From: Bacillota bacterium
GTDB taxonomy: Bacteria > Bacillota > Limnochordia > DTU080
Length of the DNA stretch: 43,075 nt
Assembly (NCBI GenBank): GCA_012840225.1
Contig: DULU01000025.1
Location: 1 to 43,075 of the forward strand
Direction of reading: 5' to 3'
Part shown: positions 1 through 8,162 of the stretch, in pieces
Numbering within the stretch: the first letter of the stretch is position 1
Layout: every line of letters begins with the position of its first letter
Program-made: the position numbers and the translations under genes
The notes under the pieces: model-generated
Seen by the model: the letters and a program-made list of their open reading frames with translations, nothing else
What the model was told of the DNA's origin: nothing
Database searches by the model: none

Positions 1-1046
1 AGATATGGGTTGCCGCGCAGAAGATGGTAAAACCAGCCCGGCCGGGAATATACCAAGCCGGCCAGCCGCTTGGCTATGGTTAGGTTGGCCAGGATCTTTT
101 GCCGGATTTCTTTCTGGTAAGAATTAAAGTCGGTGATTTTTCCGTTCAGAAAGGCGGCGGCCTGGCGGGCGGCTATGATGCCGCTGCCCAGGGCATTGGC
201 GATGCCTTCGCCCGATAAGGGGTCGGCCAGTCCGGCGGCATCTCCGGCCAACAAAACCGGACCTTTGGATATAGGCCGCCGGTGGTTGAAAAGGGGGATG
301 AGGTGGCCGGCCAGGCGTTTGGGATAGGCCGTCAGCCGGCAGTGCGTCAACAGTTCCTGCAGCGCTTCCTGCAGTTTGGCCCGGCCGCGGCGGAAGGTGC
401 CGGCTCCGCAGCTCAGCACTTCTTTTTTTGGAAAAACCCAGCAATATCCCCATGCAGGCCGGCCAAAGGAAATATAGCCCCGCGACCGCCACTCCGAGAG
501 CACCGCCGGCGGCACTTCGACCTCCGCCTCCAGGGCGGCGCCGGCTGGAGCCGGAGCGATGCCCAGGGATTTGGCCACCGGTCCTAAAGCGCCGTCGCAG
601 CCGATCACCGTTCGGGCCAGGATCGGTCCGGAGACGGTATGCACGACCGCTCCCTCTTTTACCAGCTCCACACCGGTACAGGCACATTTCTCCCTGATCT
701 CCCCACCGGCGGCAGCCGCCTCTTTGACCAGAAGATGGTCTAGTTTTTCCCGCATGGTGAGCAAGGCCACCGGTGAGCCGGCTTTCAGCTGCAGCAAGTC
801 GCCGTGCAACAGGCTGACGTTTATCTCTTCCAAGCTGTCTTCTACAGCTTTCTGCCATCCATCCGCCGGCAGTTGTTCGGTGAGGTAAAGTTGAGCCGCA
901 GCGGACAAAGCCCCACCGCAGGCCTTGTAGCGGGGGAAAGAGGCGCTGTCCAGACCCACAACCTTTGCTCCCGCCAAAGCCAGACTTCTCAGTGATATGG
1001 CTCCGGCGGGACCTAAACCGACTACCACGCAATCAGCTTTTTCCAT
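1..1046 (-). CDS. Geranylgeranyl reductase family FAD-dependent oxidoreductase (3' end outside window)
   Basis: An open frame reads leftward from ATG at 1046 to the window edge without a stop, giving about 348 residues. The N-terminus carries an FAD-binding Rossmann motif (VVVGLGPAGA, residues 7-16) and a nearby YKACGG segment. Near residue 275 it has GDAAGLADPLSGEGI, the second FAD motif typical of the geranylgeranyl reductase/digeranylgeranylglycerophospholipid reductase family. Members reduce isoprenoid double bonds in quinone, chlorophyll or lipid side chains; the substrate here cannot be told from sequence. The start is supported by GAGAGGTGG about 8 bases upstream. The gene is divergent from the ComA-like gene. 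Only the extreme C-terminus is missing. The family call is firm; the exact activity is inference. Confidence 0.85.
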   Translation of the reverse strand, partial: MEKADCVVVGLGPAGAISLRSLALAGAKVVGLDSASFPRYKACGGALSAAAQLYLTEQLPADGWQKAVEDSLEEINVSLLHGDLLQLKAGSPVALLTMREKLDHLLVKEAAAAGGEIREKCACTGVELVKEGAVVHTVSGPILARTVIGCDGALGPVAKSLGIAPAPAGAALEAEVEVPPAVLSEWRSRGYISFGRPAWGYCWVFPKKEVLSCGAGTFRRGRAKLQEALQELLTHCRLTAYPKRLAGHLIPLFNHRRPISKGPVLLAGDAAGLADPLSGEGIANALGSGIIAARQAAAFLNGKITDFNSYQKEIRQKILANLTIAKRLAGLVYSRPGWFYHLLRGNPY

Positions 1047-1079
1047 GTGCTACCACCTCTCACAGCCACAACATCGTTG

Positions 1080-1109
1080 GTTGCCCAGAGTTGCCTGAGG
1101 TTGCCTGGT
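1080..1109. repeat. Three-copy 10-bp tandem repeat
   Basis: Three consecutive 10-base units beginning GTTGCC (GTTGCCCAGA, GTTGCCTGAG, GTTGCCTGGT) lie between the divergent reductase and ComA-like genes. They match no regulatory motif I recognise. Several other short tandem duplications occur in this window. Confidence 0.7.
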
Positions 1110-1182
1110 CTAGTCTCCCTCTATTTTTGTTTTACTTTTCCCTTGATTATTTATTTTCCTGCGGTAGGAATGTGCTCCGGTC

Positions 1183-1211
1183 GCACCATATACTTGTGAT
1201 GGGTATATAAT
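1183..1211 (+). promoter_or_regulatory. Candidate promoter for the ComA-like gene
   Basis: A perfect TATAAT lies at 1206-1211, about 62 bases before the ComA-like start. The -35 region at the expected distance (about 1183-1188) is a poor match, so only the -10 element is convincing. The remainder of the 1047-1272 intergenic region shows only the 10-bp tandem repeat. Confidence 0.3.
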
Positions 1212-1272
1212 GCTTTGCCTTTGCCTTATCGAATACATTGCCATTTTAGCGATCCCGGAAGGAGGCCGCTTC

Positions 1273-2100
1273 ATGCAGGAGTCATCGTCGTCATTTTGGG
1301 AGGGAATCATCGCCCCGCCGCTCCGGCGGAACCCGAAACCGCGGCAGACCGGTTTGACCATGGTGATCGACAAAGGTCTCGGTCTGAATGAATTTGCCGA
1401 TCTGCTGTTGCTCTGTCATGAACATATCGATTTTATTAAGTTGGCGTTCGGTACCTCTTTGCTATATCCCCCTCAAATCCTGGAAAGAAAGATCAGGATG
1501 GCGAAGGAGCATCAGGTAGCCATCTATCCGGGGGGCACCTTGCTCGAAATCGCCGTCGTACAGAAGAACGCCCCCCGGGCCATACAAAAGCTGGCGGCTG
1601 CCGGTTTTACCGCTATAGAGATTTCCGACGGCACCATCAATCTGCCGTCGGAAGCCAGGTTGCGGCTGATGCGCCTGGCGGCGGCGGAAGGTTTGCAGGT
1701 GATCTCGGAGGTCGGTAAAAAGGACAAGGCCAAACAGCCGACGGCTGAGGAGATCCGTGCCGGCATCCTCCACGACCTGGAGGGAGGAGCGGAGTATGTG
1801 ATTGTTGAGGGGCGCGATTCCGGAAAGGGAATAGGAGTTTTCTCTTCGGAGGGCGAGGTGGACCTGACGATGGTGAAAGCCATTGTGAGCGGCCTCCCTC
1901 ACCCCGAGAAGCTCATCTGGGAAGCTCCGCAGGTGGCTCAGCAGCAGAAGTTTCTGATTGAGTTGGGACTCGACGTCAATCTGGGCAATGTGCAAACCGG
2001 CGATGTGCTGTCCCTGGCGGCCACCCGCATGGGTTTGCGCGGCGACACCCTTCGCCTTTATGTAGAAAAGAGCGGACCGGTGGAATTCGATAATTGGTGA
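1273..2100 (+). CDS. Phosphosulfolactate synthase family protein (ComA/YitD-like)
   Basis: This 275-residue protein resembles the ComA family, a TIM-barrel enzyme that adds sulfite to phosphoenolpyruvate to give 2-phospho-3-sulfolactate. That is the first step of coenzyme M synthesis in methanogens; bacterial homologues (YitD in Bacillus) are linked to sulfolactate or stress. Visible family segments are the early DKGLGLNEFADLL, the IDFIKLAFGTS strand, the YPGGTLLEIA turn, AIEISDGTINLP and EYVIVEGRDSGKGIG. I chose ATG 1273 because GGAAGGAGG lies just upstream; the longer frame opening at 1210 would start inside the TATAAT box. No other coenzyme M or sulfolactate genes are nearby, so the physiological product is uncertain. 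Confidence 0.8.
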   Translation: MQESSSSFWEGIIAPPLRRNPKPRQTGLTMVIDKGLGLNEFADLLLLCHEHIDFIKLAFGTSLLYPPQILERKIRMAKEHQVAIYPGGTLLEIAVVQKNAPRAIQKLAAAGFTAIEISDGTINLPSEARLRLMRLAAAEGLQVISEVGKKDKAKQPTAEEIRAGILHDLEGGAEYVIVEGRDSGKGIGVFSSEGEVDLTMVKAIVSGLPHPEKLIWEAPQVAQQQKFLIELGLDVNLGNVQTGDVLSLAATRMGLRGDTLRLYVEKSGPVEFDNW

Positions 2101-2222
2101 GAAAGCCGGCCGGCGCAAGAGTTTTTTCGTCGATTTTTCCGTAAATATGAAGGAAAAGATGCCATGAAGCCGTAAATAATCGTAAACTGCATGCCGGATA
2201 TGCCGGTGAGGGAGGCGACTTC

Positions 2223-2429
2223 ATGGCGAGGTGTTCCGACGTTTTGAAAGCAAAAGTGCAAGCTGAGCCGGTATCTCCTCCAGCCGATATCGAGGCGGCT
2301 TTTCACCGCCTGCTGGAAACGGATCGCCAGAGCCGCGAATTTGCTCTGCTGTGGGCGGAGATTGACAGTTATCTGGAAAAGGAGCTGGCGGCGGCCAAGA
2401 AAGCTTCCGGGGCCGGGGCGGTAGTCTGA
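2223..2429 (+). CDS. Small hypothetical protein, 68 aa
   Basis: This short frame has a good ribosome site (GAGGGAGG, about 7 bases before ATG 2223). It encodes a mainly helical, charged protein with a Cys near the N-terminus and an Ala/Lys-rich tail. There is no membrane segment and no motif I recognise. It lies between the ComA-like gene and the ileS promoter. Its last codons and stop fall in the first copy of a 17-bp tandem duplication, so its C-terminus may have been altered by that event. Coding is supported mainly by the ribosome site and the open frame. Confidence 0.5.
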   Translation: MARCSDVLKAKVQAEPVSPPADIEAAFHRLLETDRQSREFALLWAEIDSYLEKELAAAKKASGAGAVV

Positions 2430-2453
2430 TGCCGACGGTAGCCTGATGCCGGC
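2420..2453. repeat. Two-copy 17-bp tandem repeat
   Basis: Two adjacent 17-base copies (consensus GGTAGYCTGATGCCGRC, two differences) span the stop codon of the small gene at 2223-2429. The first copy supplies that gene's final Val codons and TGA. This looks like a recent short tandem duplication. Confidence 0.75.
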
Positions 2454-2509
2454 GGGGGCTTGTTTCTCAGTCACGGCGGCTTGATGCTTCATATGGCTCC
2501 TGATGCGCA

Positions 2510-2539
2510 TTGACTAGGAAAACCTGGTGCGGATATAAT
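2510..2539 (+). promoter_or_regulatory. ileS promoter
   Basis: TTGACT at 2510-2515 and a perfect TATAAT at 2534-2539 are separated by 18 bases. Transcription would begin near 2546, leaving a leader of about 160 bases before ileS. This is one of the best sigma-A type promoters in the window. Confidence 0.7.
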
Positions 2540-2545
2540 ATGGCC

Positions 2546-2703
2546 GTAACTGCTTGCCGGCGCGGCGTTGGACCGGCCGGCAGCCGGCAGGTAGGGAAGG
2601 CTTTCATGTCTAATATTCGGGTGCTTTCACCCGGCGAGTGGCGTCCAGGGCGAGACCGCATACAATCCGTTTGTTCGTCCTCGTTTTTGGAGGGCGACTT
2701 TTT
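2546..2703 (+). promoter_or_regulatory. ileS leader with attenuator, probably a divergent T-box
   Basis: The leader has the arrangement of a T-box, which senses uncharged tRNA. A T-box-like sequence AGGGCGAGACCGCA lies at 2647-2660, where the canonical form is AGGGTGGNACCGCG. It is followed by a strand TCGTCCTC at 2675-2682 that can pair either upstream with AGGGCGA (2647-2653, antiterminator) or downstream with GAGGGCGA (terminator). Upstream are a GGGTG-CTTT-CACCC hairpin near 2615-2628 and a strong GC stem (CTTGCCGGC with GCCGGCAGG). The bases that normally pair with the tRNA CCA end are changed, and I could not identify the specifier codon. T-box control of ileS is known in Firmicutes; its operation here is inference. 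Confidence 0.5.
2675..2703 (+). terminator. Intrinsic terminator of the ileS leader
   Basis: An 8-bp stem (TCGTCCTC at 2675-2682 with GAGGGCGA at 2690-2697, one G-T pair) closes a T-rich loop and is followed by a five-T run. The right arm also contains the probable ileS Shine-Dalgarno (GGAGGG), so the hairpin could affect translation as well as termination. Confidence 0.6.
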
Positions 2704-2705
2704 AT

Positions 2706-5567
2706 ATGGGGGTTTATAGAGTGGGAGCTGAAGGATACAAAAACACCGTTTTGGTAGGGAAAACCGGTTTCCCGATGAAGGCGCAACTGGTGCAGAGAGA
2801 ACCCGCCCGGCTGGCGGCATGGAAAAATGCGGGACTATACCAGCGCCTGCAACAGCTGGGCAAAGAGGCGAATCTGCCTGTGTTCGTCCTGCACGACGGT
2901 CCGCCGTATGCCAATGGCCATATACATATCGGCACGGCTTTGAACAAGGTCTTGAAGGACATGGTGATCCGCTCGCGGTCCATGGACGGCTACCGCGTGC
3001 CTTATGTGCCGGGCTGGGACACTCACGGCTTGCCGATTGAACTGCAGGCCATAAAGGAAGCCAGCCTGAACAAGCATGCTGCCACCCCGCTGGAACTGCG
3101 CCGGCGTTGCCGGGAATTCGCTTTTCGTTACATTGCCATCCAGAAAGAGGAGTTCCAGCGCCTGGGGGTGTGGGGCGACTGGGATAATCCCTATCTCACC
3201 CTGCACAAGGAATACGAGGCCAAGCAGATCGAGATCTTCGGGGAGATGGCACTGAAGGGCTTTATTTATAAAGGGCGCAAGCCGGTATATTGGTGCACCG
3301 ATTGCGAGACGGCCTTGGCCGAAGCGGAGATCGAGTATTATGATCACCGCTCCCATTCCATATATGTGGCCTTCCCGGTGACGGATGGCAAGAGCCTGCT
3401 TCCCGAGGAGAAGACCTCGGTGGTGATCTGGACCACCACTCCCTGGACCTTGCCGGCCAACCTGGCCATTGCCCTGCATCCGGATTATATATACGCTTTG
3501 GTGCAGGTCGGCGCGGAAAAATACCTCACGGCGCTTGAGCTGCTCCCGACGGTAGCGGCCGAATTGGGCTGGCAGGATCCCAAGGTGATCGGCCGGTGGA
3601 CGGGGAAGGAGCTCGAAGGGGTGGTGACCCGTCATCCGTTTATCGACCGCAGCTCGCCGCTGATCATGAGCGAATATGTCACCCTTGATGCCGGCACGGG
3701 CTGCGTGCACACCGCACCCGGCCACGGTATTGAGGACTATGATGTCGGGCAGCGTTATGATCTGGACGTTTATGCTCCTGTCGACGATCAGGGGCGCTTC
3801 ACCGGCGAAGCCGGCAAATACAGCGGCCTGCCGGTGTGGGAAGCCAACGAACTGATCACGGCCGACCTCAAGGCCGGCGGCTATCTCCTCGCTCACGGCA
3901 GCATCATGCACCAATACCCGCATTGCTGGCGCTGCAAGCATCCGGTGATCTTCAGAGCCACCGATCAGTGGTTCGCCTCCGTGGAAAATTTCCGGGATCA
4001 GGCTCTGGAGGCCATCCGCCGGGTGCAGTGGATACCCAAATGGGGCCAGGAACGCATCGGCGACATGGTCGCCAAGAGAAGCGACTGGTGTATCTCCCGC
4101 CAGCGGGTCTGGGGGGTGCCGATTCCCATCTTCTATTGCGAGCGCTGCGGGCACCATCTGATCACTCCGGAAACCATCACCGCCGTGGCCGACCTGTTCC
4201 GCCGGGAAGGATCGGATGCCTGGTACAAATATGAAGCCCACGAGATCCTGCCGCCGGGAACCAAGTGTCCGGAAGCCTCCTGCGGCGGCACAAGCTTCCG
4301 CAAAGAGACGGACATCATGGATGTGTGGTTCGATTCAGGTTCCAGCCATGCCGCCGTCTGCCGCCAGCATCCCGAGCTGCGCTGGCCGGTCGATTTGTAC
4401 CTGGAGGGATCGGACCAGCATCGTGGCTGGTTCCAGTCCTCCCTCCTGACCTCGGTGGCCGCTTACGGCCAGGCGCCGTATAAGGCGGTGTTAACCCATG
4501 GCTTCACCGTGGATGCCGAAGGGCGCAAGATGTCCAAATCTCTGGGCAATGTGATCGCCCCCGGAGACGTGATCAACAAATATGGCGCCGATGTGCTGCG
4601 CCTTTGGGTTTCGTCTGCCGACTACCGCGGCGACATCAGCATTTCGGAGAATATCCTGGAGCAGATGGTGGAAGTGTACCGGCGCATCCGCAACACGGTG
4701 CGCTTCCTTTTGGCCAACACTTCCGACTTCTCTCCGGAGAAAGACAGGGTGCCGTTTGAGCAGATGACCGCTCTCGACCGCTGGGCCCTCATGCAAGCCG
4801 AACGCCTGCATGAGCGGGTGATCAAGGCTTACCGCACCTATGATTTTCATATCGTCCATCAAGCTTTGCATCAGTTTTGCGTGGTGGATATGGGTGGCTT
4901 TTATCTCGACGTGCAAAAAGACCGCCTCTATTGCGACAGCCCCGATTCCCTGCGGCGGCGCTCGGCGCAGACGGCCATGTTGGATATTTTGCTGACCCTG
5001 GTGCAGCTGATGGCCCCGGTGCTGGTCTTCACGGCCGATGAGATTTGGGAATACCTGCCGGAAGCGGTGAAAGAGGTGGAAAGCGTTCACCTGTGCCGCT
5101 GGCGGCCTGTGGAGACAAGCCGCCTGCATCAAGACCTGGAGGAGAGCTGGCGCCAGTTCTTCACCATGCGCAAGGTGGCGGCTAAAGCCTTGGAGCGGGC
5201 CCGCAACGAGAAAATGATCGGCAGCAGCAACGATGCCGCCCTCCATCTATACCTGGGGGAGGCGGCCTTCTCTGCCTGGCAGGAATTGGCGAAAACAGGT
5301 GAGGACGCCTCCGCCTTGTTTATCGTTTCCCAGGCGCACATCCACCGGGCCGGCGAGTCACCAGCCGACGGCATAGTGGAGGAAGATGCCGACGCCGGGG
5401 TGACGGCTGTGGTGACGCCTGCCGCCGGCCATAAATGCAGCCGGTGCTGGCGCTATAGCGAGACGGTGGAAGAGGAAGCCGCTGGCGGCGAAGGCGGCGA
5501 CCTGTGTCACCGCTGCCGGGAGGTATTAAGCCGGGCGAATATGCGCTCCAACGCTTCTTCGGTGTAG
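2706..5567 (+). CDS. ileS: Isoleucyl-tRNA synthetase
   Basis: This 953-residue cytoplasmic class I synthetase charges tRNA-Ile with isoleucine. The signature HIGH region reads ANGHIHIGTAL (residues 69-79, last His replaced by Thr), and KMSKSLGN lies near residue 608. The CP1 editing domain lies between them (TTTPWTLPANLAIA near residue 240, GTGCVHTAPGHG near residue 333). The C-terminus carries a four-Cys zinc site (CSRCW near 910, CHRC near 932), as in bacterial IleS. Length is normal for the family. ATG 2706 follows GGAGGG by 10 bases; an in-frame GTG at 2721 is an alternative. It has its own promoter and attenuator. Its last 61 bases overlap the convergent hemL. Confidence 0.97.
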   Translation: MGVYRVGAEGYKNTVLVGKTGFPMKAQLVQREPARLAAWKNAGLYQRLQQLGKEANLPVFVLHDGPPYANGHIHIGTALNKVLKDMVIRSRSMDGYRVPYVPGWDTHGLPIELQAIKEASLNKHAATPLELRRRCREFAFRYIAIQKEEFQRLGVWGDWDNPYLTLHKEYEAKQIEIFGEMALKGFIYKGRKPVYWCTDCETALAEAEIEYYDHRSHSIYVAFPVTDGKSLLPEEKTSVVIWTTTPWTLPANLAIALHPDYIYALVQVGAEKYLTALELLPTVAAELGWQDPKVIGRWTGKELEGVVTRHPFIDRSSPLIMSEYVTLDAGTGCVHTAPGHGIEDYDVGQRYDLDVYAPVDDQGRFTGEAGKYSGLPVWEANELITADLKAGGYLLAHGSIMHQYPHCWRCKHPVIFRATDQWFASVENFRDQALEAIRRVQWIPKWGQERIGDMVAKRSDWCISRQRVWGVPIPIFYCERCGHHLITPETITAVADLFRREGSDAWYKYEAHEILPPGTKCPEASCGGTSFRKETDIMDVWFDSGSSHAAVCRQHPELRWPVDLYLEGSDQHRGWFQSSLLTSVAAYGQAPYKAVLTHGFTVDAEGRKMSKSLGNVIAPGDVINKYGADVLRLWVSSADYRGDISISENILEQMVEVYRRIRNTVRFLLANTSDFSPEKDRVPFEQMTALDRWALMQAERLHERVIKAYRTYDFHIVHQALHQFCVVDMGGFYLDVQKDRLYCDSPDSLRRRSAQTAMLDILLTLVQLMAPVLVFTADEIWEYLPEAVKEVESVHLCRWRPVETSRLHQDLEESWRQFFTMRKVAAKALERARNEKMIGSSNDAALHLYLGEAAFSAWQELAKTGEDASALFIVSQAHIHRAGESPADGIVEEDADAGVTAVVTPAAGHKCSRCWRYSETVEEEAAGGEGGDLCHRCREVLSRANMRSNASSV

Positions 5568-6814
5568 GCGACGTCGTCTTCACCGAGGGCGGCCGAGACA
5601 AACCAGGCTTCGTATTTGGAAGGGGCGATCAGGAGGCCTTCTTCCAGACACAGATGGAAAAACTCGGCGAAGGTGCTGCTGTCTGCCCGGTCGCAGGCAG
5701 CGCTGTCGAGCACCGGCTCAGCCGTGAAATGGACCGAAAAGGCGCCGCCGAAATGCCCGACATGGACGGGAATACCGTGCTTTTGCGCAGCGGATTTGAT
5801 CACCGCCACGAGCCTGGCAGCATAGCCTGCCAGGCGTTCGTATATTCCGGGGGTAGCTAAAGCCGAAAGACAAGCCAGTCCGGCCGCCATGGACAGCGGG
5901 TTGCCGGCAAAGGTGCCGTCCTGGTAGACCCCGCCGAGAGGCGCCACGGCACTCATGATCTCCCGGCGCGCTCCATATGCCCCGATAGGCAGGCCGCCCC
6001 CGATCAGTTTTCCGAGGGTGATGATATCCGGACGCAGGTGAAAGAGGCTGCTCACCGAGCCGTATGTGAAGCGGAAGGCCGTGATCACTTCATCCCAGAT
6101 CACCAGGGCGCCAGAGGCCTGCGCCAGCTCTTCTATCAATTCCAGAAATCCCGGCACCGGCGGCACGATGCCGAAATTGCCCACCACCGGTTCCACCAGG
6201 ACGGCGGCTATCTCGTCGCCCCTCTCCGCCATGGCCTGCCGCAGGGCGGCGGGGTTATTATAGGGGATGCTGATCACGCCCGCCTTCACTTCCGGAGGAA
6301 TTCCCAGACTGTCTTCGATGCCCAGGGTGCTGGAGCCGGAGCCGGCGGCGATCAGCACCAGGTCGCTGTGTCCATGATAGGAACCGGTAAATTTGAGAAT
6401 CAGCCGGCGCCCGGTGACCCCCCGGGCCAGCCTGATGGCTGTCATTACAGCCTCCGTGCCGGAGGCATTGAAGCGCACCTGATCGATGATGGGGATGTGG
6501 CGACAGAGCAGCTCGGCCAAGCGGGCCTCCAGTTCGGTCGGCGCGCCATACACAGTACCGTGCGGCAGCTGCGCCTCCACCGCCGCCGTCACCGCCGGAT
6601 GGCCGTGGCCCAGGATCAAGGCGCCGTAAGCACAAAGAAAGTCGATATACCGGTTGCCGTCCACATCATATAGATAAGGCCCGCTGCCCCGGGAGATAAA
6701 GACCGGATGGCCGCCTACGGCATTGAAGGCCCGCGACGGGCTGTTCACTCCCCCGGCCAAAAATCTCTGCGAGCGGTCATATAAATAACTCGATTGGTCA
6801 AAATCCTTGTGCAT
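5507..6814 (-). CDS. hemL: Glutamate-1-semialdehyde 2,1-aminomutase
   Basis: This 435-residue class III aminotransferase-fold enzyme converts glutamate-1-semialdehyde to 5-aminolevulinate, an early step of tetrapyrrole synthesis. It opens with the family's SYLYDRSQRFLAGGVNSPSR. The PLP-binding Lys lies in TLGKLIGGGLPIGAYG near residue 268, and GSYHGHSD and NASGTEAVM are also present. I placed the start at ATG 6814, preceded by GTGAGGGA; the frame can extend to TTG 6838, but the ribosome site would then lie inside the gene. The 3' end runs 61 bases into the 3' end of ileS on the other strand, leaving no room for a terminator. No other hem gene is nearby. Confidence 0.95.
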   Translation of the reverse strand: MHKDFDQSSYLYDRSQRFLAGGVNSPSRAFNAVGGHPVFISRGSGPYLYDVDGNRYIDFLCAYGALILGHGHPAVTAAVEAQLPHGTVYGAPTELEARLAELLCRHIPIIDQVRFNASGTEAVMTAIRLARGVTGRRLILKFTGSYHGHSDLVLIAAGSGSSTLGIEDSLGIPPEVKAGVISIPYNNPAALRQAMAERGDEIAAVLVEPVVGNFGIVPPVPGFLELIEELAQASGALVIWDEVITAFRFTYGSVSSLFHLRPDIITLGKLIGGGLPIGAYGARREIMSAVAPLGGVYQDGTFAGNPLSMAAGLACLSALATPGIYERLAGYAARLVAVIKSAAQKHGIPVHVGHFGGAFSVHFTAEPVLDSAACDRADSSTFAEFFHLCLEEGLLIAPSKYEAWFVSAALGEDDVAYTEEALERIFARLNTSRQR

Positions 6815-6853
6815 CGCTGGTTTTCCCTCACTATGCAAATTTGCTTATTCGGC

Positions 6854-6903
6854 CCGGTCCGCAGATCGGCCGCAGCCCGGCCGCAGCTCGTTCCACGGAC
6901 CGG
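6854..6903. repeat. GC-rich inverted repeat in the hemL/DUF5665 divergent region
   Basis: CCGGTCCG at 6854-6861 and CGGACCGG at 6896-6903 form a perfect 8-bp stem. The 34-base spacer itself contains CGGCCGCAG twice. There is no T-run. It lies upstream of both divergent genes (hemL and the DUF5665-like gene) and could act as a leader hairpin for hemL, or it may be chance in GC-rich DNA. Confidence 0.4.
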
Positions 6904-7053
6904 CCCGCAGCCGGGCCCGCAGGGCATTAAGTTTCGCCATGGTGAGACAGGAAACCTGCGTAGAAGGCCGCGGTTTGATCATAGCCTGGTACGGGAATTC
7001 TATGCTGGAGGGCCCTTGTGCCTATGCGAGGAGCGGCAGGGGGAGGGCAGGGC

Positions 7054-7362
7054 ATGAGCGGGATCAAAGGTTTGCTGATGGAGCTTTTGGTCAAGCTGGA
7101 GAAGAATCTGGCCGCCTGGGAAAAGGCGGGGATGGCCGATCTGGTGGCTTTGTATGAGAATCCCAGGCGCTTGCTGTGGCTGAACTTCATTTCCGGCATT
7201 TCCAGGGGGTTCGGCATTGCCGTCGGTTTCACCCTCATCGGGGCGGTTTTTCTTTTGCTTCTGGCCCGGATAGCGGCCCTGAACCTACCTATCATCGGGG
7301 AGTTCATTGCCGATATCGCCCGCATTGTGCAAAATGAGCTGCGCCTGTCGGGCCCGCCCTGA
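7054..7362 (+). CDS. DUF5665-like small membrane protein
   Basis: This 102-residue protein has an N-terminal amphipathic helix, a conserved-looking block ENPRRLLWLNFISGISRGFG (about residues 33-52), and a hydrophobic segment of about 20 residues (AVGFTLIGAVFLLLLARIAA). It ends with LNLPIIGEFIADIARIVQ. This pattern matches the short DUF5665 family of Firmicutes, whose function is unknown. ATG 7054 is supported by GGGGGAGGG upstream; the frame extends to 7018 without better support. It heads a run of closely spaced genes with the DksA-like gene and lspA, a neighbourhood common near ileS in Clostridia (from general knowledge). Confidence 0.75.
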   Translation: MSGIKGLLMELLVKLEKNLAAWEKAGMADLVALYENPRRLLWLNFISGISRGFGIAVGFTLIGAVFLLLLARIAALNLPIIGEFIADIARIVQNELRLSGPP

Positions 7363-7394
7363 ACCGCAGCATTAGCGAGAGAAAGGAGCAAAAA

Positions 7395-8132
7395 GTGTCT
7401 GATAACAGTATTGGTATAGATTTCGACCGGATTGCCAAAGCTCTGGCCGATGAGGAGAGCCGCCTTAGAGGTCTGATAGATTCCCTGCGCCTTGAGATCT
7501 CTGAAATAGGCGAAGCGGCAGGAAACAGTGATCTGTCCAGCTATGACCAGCACCCGGCCGATGCCGGCACGGAGACCTATGAGCGGTCCAAGGACACCGG
7601 TTTTTTGCTCAGTGCGGAGCGGCAGCTGGAACAGGTCGTCGAGGCCAAGAAGCGACTGGCTTCCGGCAGTTTCGGCCACTGTGCCTCCTGCGGGCACCCA
7701 ATTGATCCGGAAAGGCTTTATGCTCTGCCATATGCGGAAAACTGCCGCCCCTGCCAGGATGAGGAGGAAGAGGTGAGCCGCGCCGGGCGGCCGCAAGGGG
7801 TGGTATACCAGTCGCATGCCAGGGAGCATATTTTGACCCCGTTTGCGGATGACGAGGAGGAGGTGACAGCCGACTGGGAAGAGGCCTGGAGACAGTTGGC
7901 CGAATATGGGAGCGATGCCGAATATGGTTTTGAGCCCGGCAGCGCCGCAGATATTGTGGCCGGGGACGATGTGGACGAAGAGCTGCTCCGGACGGTGAAC
8001 GAGCAGTTTCCCGGAGATCCCGAAATGGAGCTGGCGCGGGAGCTCACCCCGGAACTGGAAGCCGAATGGCGGCGGCAATATGCGGCAGATAAACGAAAAG
8101 AAAGAGGGAAGAGCGGGGAGAAAGCCGAATGA
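7395..8132 (+). CDS. TraR/DksA-type zinc finger protein, YteA-like
   Basis: This 245-residue protein combines an N-terminal helical region (LADEESRLRGLIDSLRLEI), the family segment SSYDQHPADAGTETYERSKD and a C4 zinc finger (GHCASCG near residue 96, CRPCQ near residue 117). The very acidic C-terminal half continues to the end. This layout matches YteA-type proteins of endospore-forming Firmicutes, related to DksA but not known to act identically on RNA polymerase. It starts at GTG 7395 after AAAGGAG. It follows the DUF5665-like gene by 32 bases and precedes lspA by 30, so the genes are probably co-transcribed. Confidence 0.85.
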   Translation: MSDNSIGIDFDRIAKALADEESRLRGLIDSLRLEISEIGEAAGNSDLSSYDQHPADAGTETYERSKDTGFLLSAERQLEQVVEAKKRLASGSFGHCASCGHPIDPERLYALPYAENCRPCQDEEEEVSRAGRPQGVVYQSHAREHILTPFADDEEEVTADWEEAWRQLAEYGSDAEYGFEPGSAADIVAGDDVDEELLRTVNEQFPGDPEMELARELTPELEAEWRRQYAADKRKERGKSGEKAE

Positions 8133-8162
8133 TGCCCATGCAGAAGGAGGCTTTTTTTCCGG

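Noticed and set aside
124-1032. A 302-residue minus-strand open frame overlapping the reductase
   Set aside because: It is a shifted-frame shadow, Arg/Gly-rich without motifs. The real gene reads from ATG 1046 in another frame with two FAD motifs and runs off the window.
1210-1272. Upstream start for the ComA-like gene
   Set aside because: That codon overlaps the TATAAT element and lacks a ribosome site. ATG 1273 has GGAAGGAGG.
2835-4241. Long antisense frame (468 codons) inside ileS
   Set aside because: It has no ribosome site or family motifs. GC-rich coding DNA commonly leaves the opposite strand open, and IleS is unambiguous here.
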